From Actinomycetota bacterium (GTDB lineage Bacteria > Armatimonadota > SYMT01): 34,178 bases of DNA. Every line of letters begins with the position of its first letter. The stretch's first letter is position 1. Of this stretch, positions 7,668 to 16,422 are shown piece after piece. The DNA lies in the NCBI GenBank assembly GCA_005798285.1, contig SYKE01000241.1, forward strand, positions 1 through 34,178. The letters run 5' to 3'. A program made the translations under genes and the position numbers. The notes beneath the pieces are model-generated. The model was not told the origin of the DNA. It searched no databases and saw only the letters and a program-made list of their open reading frames with translations.

Positions 7668-8414
7668 ATGATCAATGGCTTTCGCGTCTTCGACGCACAT
7701 GCTCACCTCGGAGCGGCGCTCCACAGCGGTCGGGTCCACACAGCAGATTCGATGCTTCGCGCTATGGACGCCGCCGGCGTGGAGCGGTGCCTGCTCATCC
7801 CATTCCCCGTCGTGGAAGACGTTCGGCTTGAGCATACGAAGATCGCCTCGGCTCTCCGAGAGCACCCGGGCCGCTTCGCGGGAGCTGCCTGCATCCCGCC
7901 GTTCATTCCGCGAGCCGCGTTTCTGGATGAATTGCGGCGGTGCGCCGAGGAGTACGGGTTTCGAGCGCTGAAGCTGCAACCTCAATACCAACCCCTCAAC
8001 CCGATGTCGCCGGACAGTGACTGGTTCTTTCAGGCAGCCGAGGAACTCAAGCTCTCTCTCGTCTGCCACACGGGTACGGGCGCTCCCTTTGCCCTGCCCT
8101 CGCTGTTTCTCCCGGCCGCACTCCGACACCCGCAACTCCCGATCGTACTCTCGCACTGCGGCGGCAGCTCCTACTACCTCGAGGCGATCGTGGCGGCTGG
8201 GATCGCACCGAACATTCTGCTCGAGCTCTCGTCTCTGGTTCCGCACCAGGTGCTGGAGGTGTTGAAGTACGTTCCGGCGACTCGGCTGATGGTAGGGTCG
8301 GATCTGCCGAGCAGCATCTCATCGGAGCTGGGTAAGATTGCAGCTCTGGAAGTGGATATTGAGATACGGCGGTCGATTCTCTGGGACACTCCAAGTCGGC
8401 TCTACGGCGCCTGA
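7668..8414 (+). CDS. Amidohydrolase-family (TIM-barrel, Amidohydro_2-like) metal hydrolase
   Basis: The 248-residue product has the amidohydrolase metal-site pattern: HAH at residues 11-13 (FDAHAHLG), a histidine in SLVCHTG, another in LSHCGGSS, and the late aspartate in MVGSDLPSS. This fits members of the family that hydrolyse or decarboxylate small ring or carboxylate substrates. The substrate cannot be told. It is shorter than many homologues (about 280-330 residues) but complete at both ends. The ATG at 7668 follows a weak GAGAAG. It is 65 bases downstream of moaA and could be on the same transcript; no functional link to molybdopterin is evident. Confidence 0.82.
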   Translation: MINGFRVFDAHAHLGAALHSGRVHTADSMLRAMDAAGVERCLLIPFPVVEDVRLEHTKIASALREHPGRFAGAACIPPFIPRAAFLDELRRCAEEYGFRALKLQPQYQPLNPMSPDSDWFFQAAEELKLSLVCHTGTGAPFALPSLFLPAALRHPQLPIVLSHCGGSSYYLEAIVAAGIAPNILLELSSLVPHQVLEVLKYVPATRLMVGSDLPSSISSELGKIAALEVDIEIRRSILWDTPSRLYGA

Positions 8415-8503
8415 CACCCACGGGTGGGACTCGACGCAACATCTCCGGTTTGTGATGAATCATGCGAACCGAACGCCTCACGCAGCCGTCAACACTTGCT
8501 GAT

Positions 8504-10600
8504 ATGCCCGGCACTCTCCTCAGGAATCGATTTCTACCCCTCGCTCTCGCGGTGTTCGCACTGGCGGCTCCACTCGTCGGAAAGGCGTCCCCCGAAACGG
8601 GATCCGTCCGAGTGCTGATTGGATTTCGGCCCGGACCCTCGGTGGCCGCACGGGCGGCGCAGTGGCGAGGGTTGAGGTCGATCCACTTGCCCACTGGTCT
8701 GGCGTGTTTGGACCTGGACTCTCACCCGGCGGCAACCTTGAGCCGAACGCTGGCCGCGTGGCGCAAACAGCCCGGGGTTGACTTCGTGGAACTCGACAGT
8801 GAAGTTCATGCGCTCGGAGTCCCCAATGATCCGGGATACCTCGGACGACAGTACGGTCACCAGCTGGTGGGGGCAGAGACCGGTTGGGAACTCTGGCAAC
8901 CGCAGGGAACTGCGATTCTCGCCGTCCTCGACTCGGGCGCCGATCTAAACCACCCGGACTTGCGCCCGTCGCTGCTGACGGACGACGGTGGAAGAGTAAT
9001 CGGCTTCAACGCAATCCAGCAAACGCAGCTTCCCCAGGACGACCATGGGCACGGAACGCACGTCAGTGGGATTGCTCTCGCCGCTGCGAACAATGGTCTC
9101 GGCATCGCGGGACTGGCGAGCCATCATCCCAACCAGCCTTCCGATGCGGTCGGCGTACGATTGATGCCGGTAAAGGTTCTGAACAGCCGAGCGGGGGGCC
9201 GACAGTCAGACGTCGCGAACGGGATCACGTGGGCAGCCGATCACGGCGCCGACGTGATCAATATGAGCCTTGGCGGCGACGAATTCTCGGAGACCGTTGC
9301 GCGTGCTGTGGATTACGCCTACCGAAAGGGAGTGGTTGTGATTGCTGCCGCGGGGAATTCCGGCGCTTCATCGCCGGTCTATCCGGCGGGCTATCTACAC
9401 GTGACGGCCGTGGCGGCAACGGACCCGCAAGACCGCCTGGCGGATTACTCCAACTGGGGCGCCGGCATTGATGTCTGCGCGCCGGGCAGCTCCATCTTCT
9501 CCACGGGGATCGGTGGAGGCTTCTTGCTCCAGAGCGGCACCTCCATGGCCGCCCCGATGGTCTCTGCAGCGGCCGCAATGCTGCGAAGCCAACGACTGGA
9601 TCTCGATCCCGATACCACCGCCCAGTTGATCGTCGATCAGACCGATGCGGTTACGCTGCGGCCGGGGCGCTCACTTCCGGCCGGGGTCGGGCGCATGAAT
9701 CTTGCCGCAGCCCTGCAGGCGGTGGGCGCGAGTGGCACGGGGCTCAGCTCCGTGACCGTTGGGACAGGACGTGTTGTTGCGGGCACGACGACTCGGGGTC
9801 GCGTGCGGCTGTCGCTCCCTGCGTCCGGTTCCGGCGTTCTGGTAAGTATGGAGTCCGAGGAGCCGGAGCTGATTTCGGTTCCGCCGAGTGTTTTCGTGGC
9901 GAACGGACTTCGAACTGCGGATTTTGACGTTCAAACGCAAGATGCAGGCGCCGGGCAGGTGGTTCGAGTAACGGCGACACTCTTCGGCGTGACCCGTGAG
10001 GCGCCGATCCATCTGTCTCGACCGCTCCCGCGAGTGACATCCCTCGAGGCATCCCCTCCGATCCTCGTGGGTGGGGATCCATTCCGGCTGGAGATTCACC
10101 TCGATCGGCTCGCCCCTCCCGGCGGCATGACTCTGTTCCTCACCGGACTGGGAGATCGGGTGACATTGCCCGAAACGGCGACCATCGCGGAAGGCACGGA
10201 CTCCGCATCGGTGACAGTCACCACACGCGCCGTGCGCGATCCGACCCCGATAGACGTGACCGCCGCCTCAAGCGAGGGGGGAATGACGTCCAGAGTCACC
10301 CTGGTGCCACGCCTCCAGTCGGTGGAAGTGACGCCATCCGTGATTGTCGGACCTCAGCGCGTGAAGTCGTTGGTTCGACTCGCCTCCCCGGCAGGGCTGC
10401 GCGGCGACCTGGTGAGTTTCATCACGTCCGACCGAAAGGTGTTGACGACGCCGTCCCGCGTGAAGATTCGTCCTGGGGAGCGAACGGGCGAGTTTATTGC
10501 AAACGTCAAGCGCGTCAAGACTCGAACCGATGTCGTGCTGACCGCCTTGCTCGATGGAGCGCGCGTGGAGGCACGGCTGCAGATATCCCCCGTGCCCTGA
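8504..10600 (+). CDS. Exported subtilisin-like (S8) serine protease
   Basis: A signal peptide (hydrophobic core FLPLALAVFALAAPL) is followed by a short I9-like propeptide region. The catalytic domain has Asp in VLDSGADLNH, His in DDHGHGTHVSG and Ser in QSGTSMAAPM (Asp157, His197, Ser361 counted from the upstream ATG at 8462). The oxyanion Asn sits in AAAGNSG. The last 270 or so residues are beta-rich with repeated Ig-like character (MTLFLTGLGDRVTLPET and similar) and no catalytic motif. The product is 698 residues from 8504. An in-frame ATG at 8462 adds 14 residues; neither start has a good Shine-Dalgarno site, and 8504 gives the more usual signal peptide. A role in extracellular protein degradation is inferred. 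Confidence 0.9.
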   Translation: MPGTLLRNRFLPLALAVFALAAPLVGKASPETGSVRVLIGFRPGPSVAARAAQWRGLRSIHLPTGLACLDLDSHPAATLSRTLAAWRKQPGVDFVELDSEVHALGVPNDPGYLGRQYGHQLVGAETGWELWQPQGTAILAVLDSGADLNHPDLRPSLLTDDGGRVIGFNAIQQTQLPQDDHGHGTHVSGIALAAANNGLGIAGLASHHPNQPSDAVGVRLMPVKVLNSRAGGRQSDVANGITWAADHGADVINMSLGGDEFSETVARAVDYAYRKGVVVIAAAGNSGASSPVYPAGYLHVTAVAATDPQDRLADYSNWGAGIDVCAPGSSIFSTGIGGGFLLQSGTSMAAPMVSAAAAMLRSQRLDLDPDTTAQLIVDQTDAVTLRPGRSLPAGVGRMNLAAALQAVGASGTGLSSVTVGTGRVVAGTTTRGRVRLSLPASGSGVLVSMESEEPELISVPPSVFVANGLRTADFDVQTQDAGAGQVVRVTATLFGVTREAPIHLSRPLPRVTSLEASPPILVGGDPFRLEIHLDRLAPPGGMTLFLTGLGDRVTLPETATIAEGTDSASVTVTTRAVRDPTPIDVTAASSEGGMTSRVTLVPRLQSVEVTPSVIVGPQRVKSLVRLASPAGLRGDLVSFITSDRKVLTTPSRVKIRPGERTGEFIANVKRVKTRTDVVLTALLDGARVEARLQISPVP

Positions 10601-10611
10601 ACAGGACTGTA

Positions 10612-10631
10612 GACTTCCGCGCGGGGAAGTC
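10612..10631. terminator. Hairpin between convergent genes, possible bidirectional terminator
   Basis: A 7-bp inverted repeat (GACTTCC at 10612-10618 with GGAAGTC at 10625-10631) fills most of the 36-base gap between the convergent subtilase and GHMP kinase genes. It has no T-run on either strand, so intrinsic termination is uncertain. Confidence 0.35.
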
Positions 10632-10636
10632 GGCGA

Positions 10637-11632
10637 TCAGTCGGCGCGCCACACCCGGAGGCCGGAGGAGTCGAGCTTGCAAGGGAGTACGGTCATCCCC
10701 AGTTGCTCCACGGCGCGCCGTACCAGGTGATCTTTGTTCCGGCGCGCCAGGATGGTTACCGTACCGCCGCCGCCGGCGCCGTTCGCCTTGAACCCCGCCG
10801 CTCCCGCCGCGACAGTCACCTCGTGGAGTTGCTCGATGGAGGGGGTGGTGATATCCGGGTGGAGCGCTTTCTGCGCTTCCCAATTCGCGTTCATCGCCTC
10901 GGCAAAGCCGTCGAGATCCCCCGACAGCAGCGCTTCTTTACCTCGTACCGCGCACTCCGCCAATCGTTCGAATACGGCCACGTTGTGACCCGCCTCGTAC
11001 TCGGCGATGACCTTCTGGTGCATCCCCGAAGAGAAGTGGGAATGCCCTGTGTACACCAGCACGAACCGGTCCTCCAGTTCACAGTGGGTGGCATCGTCAA
11101 GCTGAACCCGCTGGACCCGGGCGTGCGGATAGTTCACATCCATGTAGTTGACGCCGCCGTGGGCTGAGGCGAGCTGGTCCTGCACGCCGCACTCCAAACC
11201 GAGTTCCTCAGTTTCGAGCGCCTGGGACTCCCGAGCAACTTCGTAGGGGAGCAGCCGCCACTGCAAGTACTCTGCGAGCGCGGCGATGGTTGCCACACCC
11301 AGGGCCGCCGACGAGCCCAGACCGCTTCCGGGTGGAGCGTCCGAGCGTACGAGCAGCCTCACTCCGCGCTGGATGCCGGTGCGGCGGATGGCGGCCTTGA
11401 AGAGATCCAGTACGCCGTCACATTCAAGTTGTCGAATATTCCGAATTTCGGCGTGTTCATCGGTGTCAAAACTCTCAATGGTGATTCGAGAGAATCCCCC
11501 GGCCTGGAGGGTGACCTGCGTATAGAGAGTGGCGGTAAAGTTAAGTACGGCCCCTGACGGAACGATCCGTGTGTCGGTCCACCCGCCGAGATCGCAGAAC
11601 CGGACGGGCGCACGTGCGCGGATCGTTTGCAC
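10637..11632 (-). CDS. GHMP-family sugar kinase (heptose-7-phosphate / L-fucose kinase-like)
   Basis: The 331-residue cytoplasmic kinase has the GHMP ATP-binding motif PPGSGLGSSAALGVA (about 100-114). Its N-terminal APVRFCDLGGWTD is typical of the branch containing D-glycero-D-manno-heptose-7-phosphate kinase (HddA) and bacterial fucokinase-like enzymes. Near the C-terminus, GFKANGAGGGGTVTIL is the third GHMP motif. It presumably phosphorylates a sugar at the anomeric carbon, feeding nucleotide-sugar synthesis; the exact sugar is not determined. It starts with GTG at 11632, preceded by GGGAGAGTGGA. The upstream gene is divergent, so the two share a promoter region of only a few dozen bases. 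Confidence 0.85.
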   Translation of the reverse strand: MQTIRARAPVRFCDLGGWTDTRIVPSGAVLNFTATLYTQVTLQAGGFSRITIESFDTDEHAEIRNIRQLECDGVLDLFKAAIRRTGIQRGVRLLVRSDAPPGSGLGSSAALGVATIAALAEYLQWRLLPYEVARESQALETEELGLECGVQDQLASAHGGVNYMDVNYPHARVQRVQLDDATHCELEDRFVLVYTGHSHFSSGMHQKVIAEYEAGHNVAVFERLAECAVRGKEALLSGDLDGFAEAMNANWEAQKALHPDITTPSIEQLHEVTVAAGAAGFKANGAGGGGTVTILARRNKDHLVRRAVEQLGMTVLPCKLDSSGLRVWRAD

Positions 11633-11667
11633 TCCACTCTCCCTGGCCGATAGGACGGTTCACGTTA

Positions 11668-14571
11668 TTGCTCCGATGCTGGCTTAGTTTGGGGAAGGAT
11701 CGACCCGGTTCCTCCGGGGCCGCGAAGACCGGACGGCTCGCGGGCCTCTGCTTGTGCCTCGTCCTTGCGACGTGGAGCACACCCGCCCCCAGCGAAGAAC
11801 CGCCGGATCCGATGGGGACCGCGCGCTTTCGGGAGGCGTTCGAGCTGCTTAGCGCCGGAAAAAACGACGCGGGGGCGGTGGCGTTGCAGGACTTCGCGTC
11901 GCGTTATCCCACTCACCCCAGCGCCGGGTTTGCCGCGGTGCGATTGGCGGATCTGCTCCTGGCGGGAGGCAAGAAACCAGAGGCTGAGCAATGGCTGCAG
12001 AAGTCACTCTCGCTCAAGCTGGCGCCGGAGTTGAGGGTTCGCGCATTGCTGGGTCTGGCGGAACTACAGGAAGCCGCTCGGAAGTTTGACCCACTCCTGA
12101 CGACACTCGCACTTGCAGAGCAGGCCGTCCGGGGCCAGCCGGCGAGTGCTCTTCGCGTAGCGGTTTGGGGTGGTAGGATCGCCTTTCAGCTCAACCGATT
12201 CGAGGAGTGCCTTCGTTTCCTTAAGGCGGTTCCCGAGGCCGCCGAGGGTGCTGCCGCTGAAGATGCGGCGCTTCTCCGGGCGAGCGCGTGCCTCAGTTTG
12301 AGTCGCTTCGCAGACGCCGCGGAGGCATATCGCCGTGCCGCACAGATTCGTCCGGCATCGGAGGCGCTGCTCCTGGCGGCTAAGGCCTCTCTCGATGCCG
12401 GTTCGCCGGAAGCTGCGGCCCGCGACTCTCGCCGCTTCCTCGTCACCGCGTCCGGCCGTTCCGATGTCTGGAAGGGCCAGGTGCTGTTGGGCCGTTCGCT
12501 GCTGCGTTCCGGCCACCTCGACGCCGGGAGATCGGCGCTGGAGTCGGCGGGCATTCTGTTTGCTTCGACTCCGGCGCCTGCTTTTGCCGCGCTGGAACTA
12601 TCCGATTTGCGACTGGCTTCGGGAGATCTTGCCGGCGCCGAAGCGGTTTTGTCGCCGGCTCTGGCGTCGGGCGAAGCCGAGGCCATCCGGGGCGCTCGGT
12701 ATCGTCAGGCGGACCTCCGTTTCCGCAGAGGAGAGGCTCCAGCGGCGCGATCCGGCTGGGCTGAACTGGCCACGGGCAGCGACGACCTGGCATCTCGCTC
12801 CAGGCTTGCGCTCGCCCGCAGTGCGCCCGCACCGTCGCGGGAGGCAGCGCTGCGGGCGCTCGCCGGCACGGGGATCGACTTGCCGGTGATGCGGGCGCGC
12901 TGGGCTCTCGCGGCGCACCTGGCCTCGGAAGCGGGAGGGTCGCGGAAGGCGGAAGCCCGCATGCTGCTATCCGGCGTGCCGGACGGGATCCCGCACGCCG
13001 GGAAGATGGAGTGGCTCCTGGAAGAATCGCGGGTGCATCTGGCGCTCGGCGATCACGCCGTTGCCGTGACGGCTCTCCGCGCGCTCCTTGCAAGCGATCC
13101 CCCGCCCGTCCTTCAGTCCGAGGCCGAGGCGCTGCTCGGCTGCGCACTGATCGGAAGTCCCACGACCGCGATGGAGGGAGAGACGGCGCTCCTGCGCGTT
13201 GTCGCCGGCAGTGTGAACCGGCCCGGGGCCGACGAGGCGTTTCTAGCGTTGACTGCTCACCTTAAGCAGACGATGCGGACTGCAGCGGCGGAGTCGCTGG
13301 AACGCAAGTTCCGGCCCGTGGTCGAACCCGTGCGGAGCCTGGAGCAGCGCTTCGCCGATGCGGATGCGCTCCTGGCGGCCCGAAAAGCTCCTGAAGCGCT
13401 AGCGGCTTTCCGCGCGATCGAGGCGCTGCCGCCTGCTGCCGGAGCGGGGGGCCGATTGCAGGAGGGCTTGCTCCGAAGCTACCTGGCGCTGAAGCGACAT
13501 CCGGAGGCGCTCGGGATGGCCGAGGCGCTCTGGTCCGGGGCGCCGTCTGGGCTGCAAAGCTCGGCGCTTGCCCTCAGGGTGTCGGGCTACTTCGAAGGCG
13601 CGGAGTTGCTCGGAGACGCGGAGAAGTGGCTCCTCAGGGCGATCTCGGGGCCGGGAGAGAGAACTCAAAACCCGGCGACTCGCGCGGACCTGTGGCGACG
13701 AGCTGCGGAGTTCCAACTGCGCCGGGGCGACTCTGGAGCGGCGATCGACTCTTTGACCCAGGGGCTCAAGGACTCGGCAGCGGGCGCGCCCGCTGCGCTC
13801 TTGCTGCAGCTCCGGGCAAAGGCTCTGGAGTCTGCGGGGGTCCTTACGGCGGCCGCCGCCGACCTGGAACGGGCGGCCAGGCTCCTGCCGGATGGGAACG
13901 GAACCCCCCTGCTCGTCCGCGCTTCAGAGCTTCGAACCGCACTGGGCGACCGGCCTGGTGGCGGCAACGCTCAGTCGGAGGCGGAGGCGGTCATCTCCCT
14001 GACGAGGAAGCGACTTCAGAAGGTCGTGGCATTGCTGACGGTTGGAGATCTCGAGCGGGCGCTGGACCTCGAGGAACACACGGTGCTGGGATTTGCCTGG
14101 ACCCTGTACCGATCGACGCTGGGGAAGTCGGCGCTCGTTGGGGGGGAGTCCCGGGTAAAGGCGCTGCTCTTCGCCGAGTATCGTGCCGGGCAAGGGGACA
14201 TCGCCGGGGCCGCGGCCCTCCTCAAGGAACTTGGCGCCCCCCGCGGCAGCTCGGAAGAGGGCCGTCGCCGTTGGATTGAGCAAGGAATCCAGTCGCCGGC
14301 GGCAAAGCCGGAGGAACTGCTCCGCGCCGCTGCGGGCGCCGGAAACGGGGTTGATCCCGACTTTGAAGCCCGGATGAGGCTTCGAGCCGGCGAGGCCTGG
14401 ATGGCGATGGGGGATACTGTGCGGGCCCAACGAGAATGGAATCTGGTGGTGCTCAGGTTTGGGTCCAGCCTCCCGGCTGCGTTGTGCCGGGTTCGGCTCC
14501 AGAAACTCGCGCCACCGCCGATGGCTCCGGTCTCGGCGAGTTCCTCAGCTCCGAGGAGTGATAAGAAGTGA
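11668..14571 (+). CDS. Large exported TPR-repeat protein
   Basis: The product is about 967 residues. After a signal-like hydrophobic stretch (LAGLCLCLVLATW) nearly the whole chain is Ala/Leu-rich paired helices with TPR spacing, for example the early repeats around FREAFELLSAGKNDAGAV and later ones such as EALAAFRAIEAL. It resembles periplasmic TPR scaffolds that hold multi-protein complexes. No catalytic domain is seen. The start is uncertain: the frame is open from 11569, but that would overlap the divergent kinase gene. TTG codons at 11668 (AGGA 12 bases before) and 11689 are candidates, and there is no ATG until after the hydrophobic stretch. The stop overlaps the start of the FHA gene by four bases, so the two are translationally coupled. 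Confidence 0.8.
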   Translation: MLRCWLSLGKDRPGSSGAAKTGRLAGLCLCLVLATWSTPAPSEEPPDPMGTARFREAFELLSAGKNDAGAVALQDFASRYPTHPSAGFAAVRLADLLLAGGKKPEAEQWLQKSLSLKLAPELRVRALLGLAELQEAARKFDPLLTTLALAEQAVRGQPASALRVAVWGGRIAFQLNRFEECLRFLKAVPEAAEGAAAEDAALLRASACLSLSRFADAAEAYRRAAQIRPASEALLLAAKASLDAGSPEAAARDSRRFLVTASGRSDVWKGQVLLGRSLLRSGHLDAGRSALESAGILFASTPAPAFAALELSDLRLASGDLAGAEAVLSPALASGEAEAIRGARYRQADLRFRRGEAPAARSGWAELATGSDDLASRSRLALARSAPAPSREAALRALAGTGIDLPVMRARWALAAHLASEAGGSRKAEARMLLSGVPDGIPHAGKMEWLLEESRVHLALGDHAVAVTALRALLASDPPPVLQSEAEALLGCALIGSPTTAMEGETALLRVVAGSVNRPGADEAFLALTAHLKQTMRTAAAESLERKFRPVVEPVRSLEQRFADADALLAARKAPEALAAFRAIEALPPAAGAGGRLQEGLLRSYLALKRHPEALGMAEALWSGAPSGLQSSALALRVSGYFEGAELLGDAEKWLLRAISGPGERTQNPATRADLWRRAAEFQLRRGDSGAAIDSLTQGLKDSAAGAPAALLLQLRAKALESAGVLTAAAADLERAARLLPDGNGTPLLVRASELRTALGDRPGGGNAQSEAEAVISLTRKRLQKVVALLTVGDLERALDLEEHTVLGFAWTLYRSTLGKSALVGGESRVKALLFAEYRAGQGDIAGAAALLKELGAPRGSSEEGRRRWIEQGIQSPAAKPEELLRAAAGAGNGVDPDFEARMRLRAGEAWMAMGDTVRAQREWNLVVLRFGSSLPAALCRVRLQKLAPPPMAPVSASSSAPRSDKK

Positions 14572-14948
14572 CGGAACCCTCTCCCTATCCCTTGTCGCAA
14601 CCGGCCCCGAGTCCCAATAAGAACTGCTGGGTGGCGGACCTCGCGACCGGTCCTGTCGCGCTCCGAGTGGTCGCGGGACCGGATGTGGGTCTCGGAGTGC
14701 TCCTCATGCGAGATCCCATCTCCACTGGTCGCGGCCGGCAAAACCAGCTTGTGCTCACGGACCGCAAGGTCTCACGAGACCACATCCGATTTGAACTCAG
14801 GGACGGATTCTGGGTTGTTCAGGACCTCGATAGCCGGAATGGAACTCGCCTGAACGGCACCCCGGTGAAACGTGGTGGTCTCGCAATCGGAGATTTTGTC
14901 TACCTCGGCGACACAATTCTTCGAGTAGACCCCGTCTCGGAACCATAA
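14568..14948 (+). CDS. FHA-domain protein
   Basis: The 126-residue protein is essentially one forkhead-associated domain, a phosphothreonine-peptide binder. The conserved GR in STGRGRQNQ, the SRDH motif in KVSRDHIRFEL, and the NG in DLDSRNGTRLNG are all present, so the phospho-peptide pocket looks intact. The first 35 or so residues are Pro-rich. It starts with GTG at 14568 inside the TPR gene's stop codon (GTGA overlap). With the TPR protein exported and this one lacking a signal peptide, they may act on opposite sides of the membrane. No Ser/Thr kinase is in the window. Confidence 0.88.
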   Translation: MTEPSPYPLSQPAPSPNKNCWVADLATGPVALRVVAGPDVGLGVLLMRDPISTGRGRQNQLVLTDRKVSRDHIRFELRDGFWVVQDLDSRNGTRLNGTPVKRGGLAIGDFVYLGDTILRVDPVSEP

Positions 14949-15015
14949 ACGATTGCAACACCAGGGCTTCTGCCAACGTCTCACGCACCGCAAGGGAATC
15001 TGAGAGACCGCCAAA

Positions 15016-16413
15016 ATGTTATTCGACTGCTCCAAGAACCGTATCCGACGAGGGCCGACGACACGCCGCGAGATGCTCGTGAGATTCGGGGACGCGGGCC
15101 TCGGGCTCAGCCTGCCGATGCTGCTGGCGCCGCAAGCCGTTGCCGGCGCTGCCGAGTCTCGGAAGCGGTCCGGCTCGGCGGACCGCTCCCTGATCCTTCT
15201 GTTTCTTTCGGGTGGGCCCAGTCAGTACGAGACCTTCGATCCGAAGCCGGATGCTCCCAGCGAGATCCGGGGGACGTTTCAGCCGATTGAAACGAATGTA
15301 TCGGGGATCCGAATCTCTGAGACCATGCCGCTGCTGGCCCGGCAGGCTCACCGTTACGCCCTGCTCCGCAGTGTGACACACACCGAGAGCAATCACCCGG
15401 CGGGGGTCTATTGGATGATCACGGGCCGCAAGTACCCCCGAGCCACCGGGCTCTCGGTGGCGCTCTCCCGCCAGGATCATCCTCACATCGGGTCGGTCGT
15501 CTCTGCCCTGCGTCCTCCGACATCCCGGTCAGTGCCCGGGTTTGTGACGCTTCCGGAACAGATGAATCCGAACGGTCCCATCCGGTCGGGCCAGCACGCC
15601 GGATTCCTGGGCGCCGCGGCGGACCCCATGGTCATCAATGGCGACCCGAACTCTCCGGCCTTCACTCCCGGAGAGCTTCGGATCCGAGACGGTTACACCG
15701 AGGGACGAATCCTTCGTCGCCGGGTGCTCCTCGAGCAGGCGAACATTCGGGCTCGGATGGAAGAAGAAGGCGGCAGTATCGGGCTGCAACCGCACTTCTC
15801 ACAGGCATTCGATCTCATCACCGGTGGAAGAGCCGCCCAGGCGTTTGACTTGAGCCGCGAGCCTTCCGCGATGCGAGATCGTTACGGACGCCACATTTTC
15901 GGGCAGGGCACCCTCATGGCCCGCCGGCTCGTGGAAGCCGGGGTGCGGACTGTGGCCGTCAACTGGGTTCGGCACGATGACGGCGCCGGGGGACAGGGTT
16001 GGGATAGCCATGCCGACCACCTGCCGTGGTCGAAGAATGAGTTGAACCCGCCGACTGACCGTGCGCTCGCCGCGCTCCTGTCCGATCTGGATGATCGCGG
16101 GATGCTGGAAACCACCACGGTGGTGCTGATGGGTGAGTTCGGCAGGACGCCTCGCTTCAACAAGGACGGCGGACGGGACCACTGGCCCCATGTCTTCTCG
16201 GTGTTGATGGCGGGCGGCGGCATCCGAGGCGGCCAGGTCTACGGCTCCAGCACGGTTGACGGCGCCTATCCCGCATCGGACCCGGTATCGCCGGCGGATG
16301 TGACGGCGACGATTGCCCACTGTCTGGGCATCGATCCCGAGGAAGAGTACCACGATCCGGTCGATCGACCGTGGAAGGTGTCCGAGGGACAGGTCATCCG
16401 CGGGATCCTGTGA
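15016..16413 (+). CDS. DUF1501 family exported protein
   Basis: The 465-residue product has a Tat-type leader (TTRREMLVRFGDAGLGLSLPML) and the alkaline-phosphatase-superfamily-like features of DUF1501. These are LLFLSGGPSQYETFDPKP, the SVTHTESNHPAG segment, GQGWDSH and the late VVLMGEFGRTPRFNKDGGRDHWP. The Asp/His pattern suggests a metal site, but no activity is established for this family, which is frequent in Planctomycetota, Verrucomicrobiota and Acidobacteriota. The length is typical and the chain appears complete. It starts 67 bases after the FHA gene with only a weak Shine-Dalgarno site, and ends 9 bases before the ROK gene. Confidence 0.9.
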   Translation: MLFDCSKNRIRRGPTTRREMLVRFGDAGLGLSLPMLLAPQAVAGAAESRKRSGSADRSLILLFLSGGPSQYETFDPKPDAPSEIRGTFQPIETNVSGIRISETMPLLARQAHRYALLRSVTHTESNHPAGVYWMITGRKYPRATGLSVALSRQDHPHIGSVVSALRPPTSRSVPGFVTLPEQMNPNGPIRSGQHAGFLGAAADPMVINGDPNSPAFTPGELRIRDGYTEGRILRRRVLLEQANIRARMEEEGGSIGLQPHFSQAFDLITGGRAAQAFDLSREPSAMRDRYGRHIFGQGTLMARRLVEAGVRTVAVNWVRHDDGAGGQGWDSHADHLPWSKNELNPPTDRALAALLSDLDDRGMLETTTVVLMGEFGRTPRFNKDGGRDHWPHVFSVLMAGGGIRGGQVYGSSTVDGAYPASDPVSPADVTATIAHCLGIDPEEEYHDPVDRPWKVSEGQVIRGIL

Positions 16414-16422
16414 GGCTGTAAC

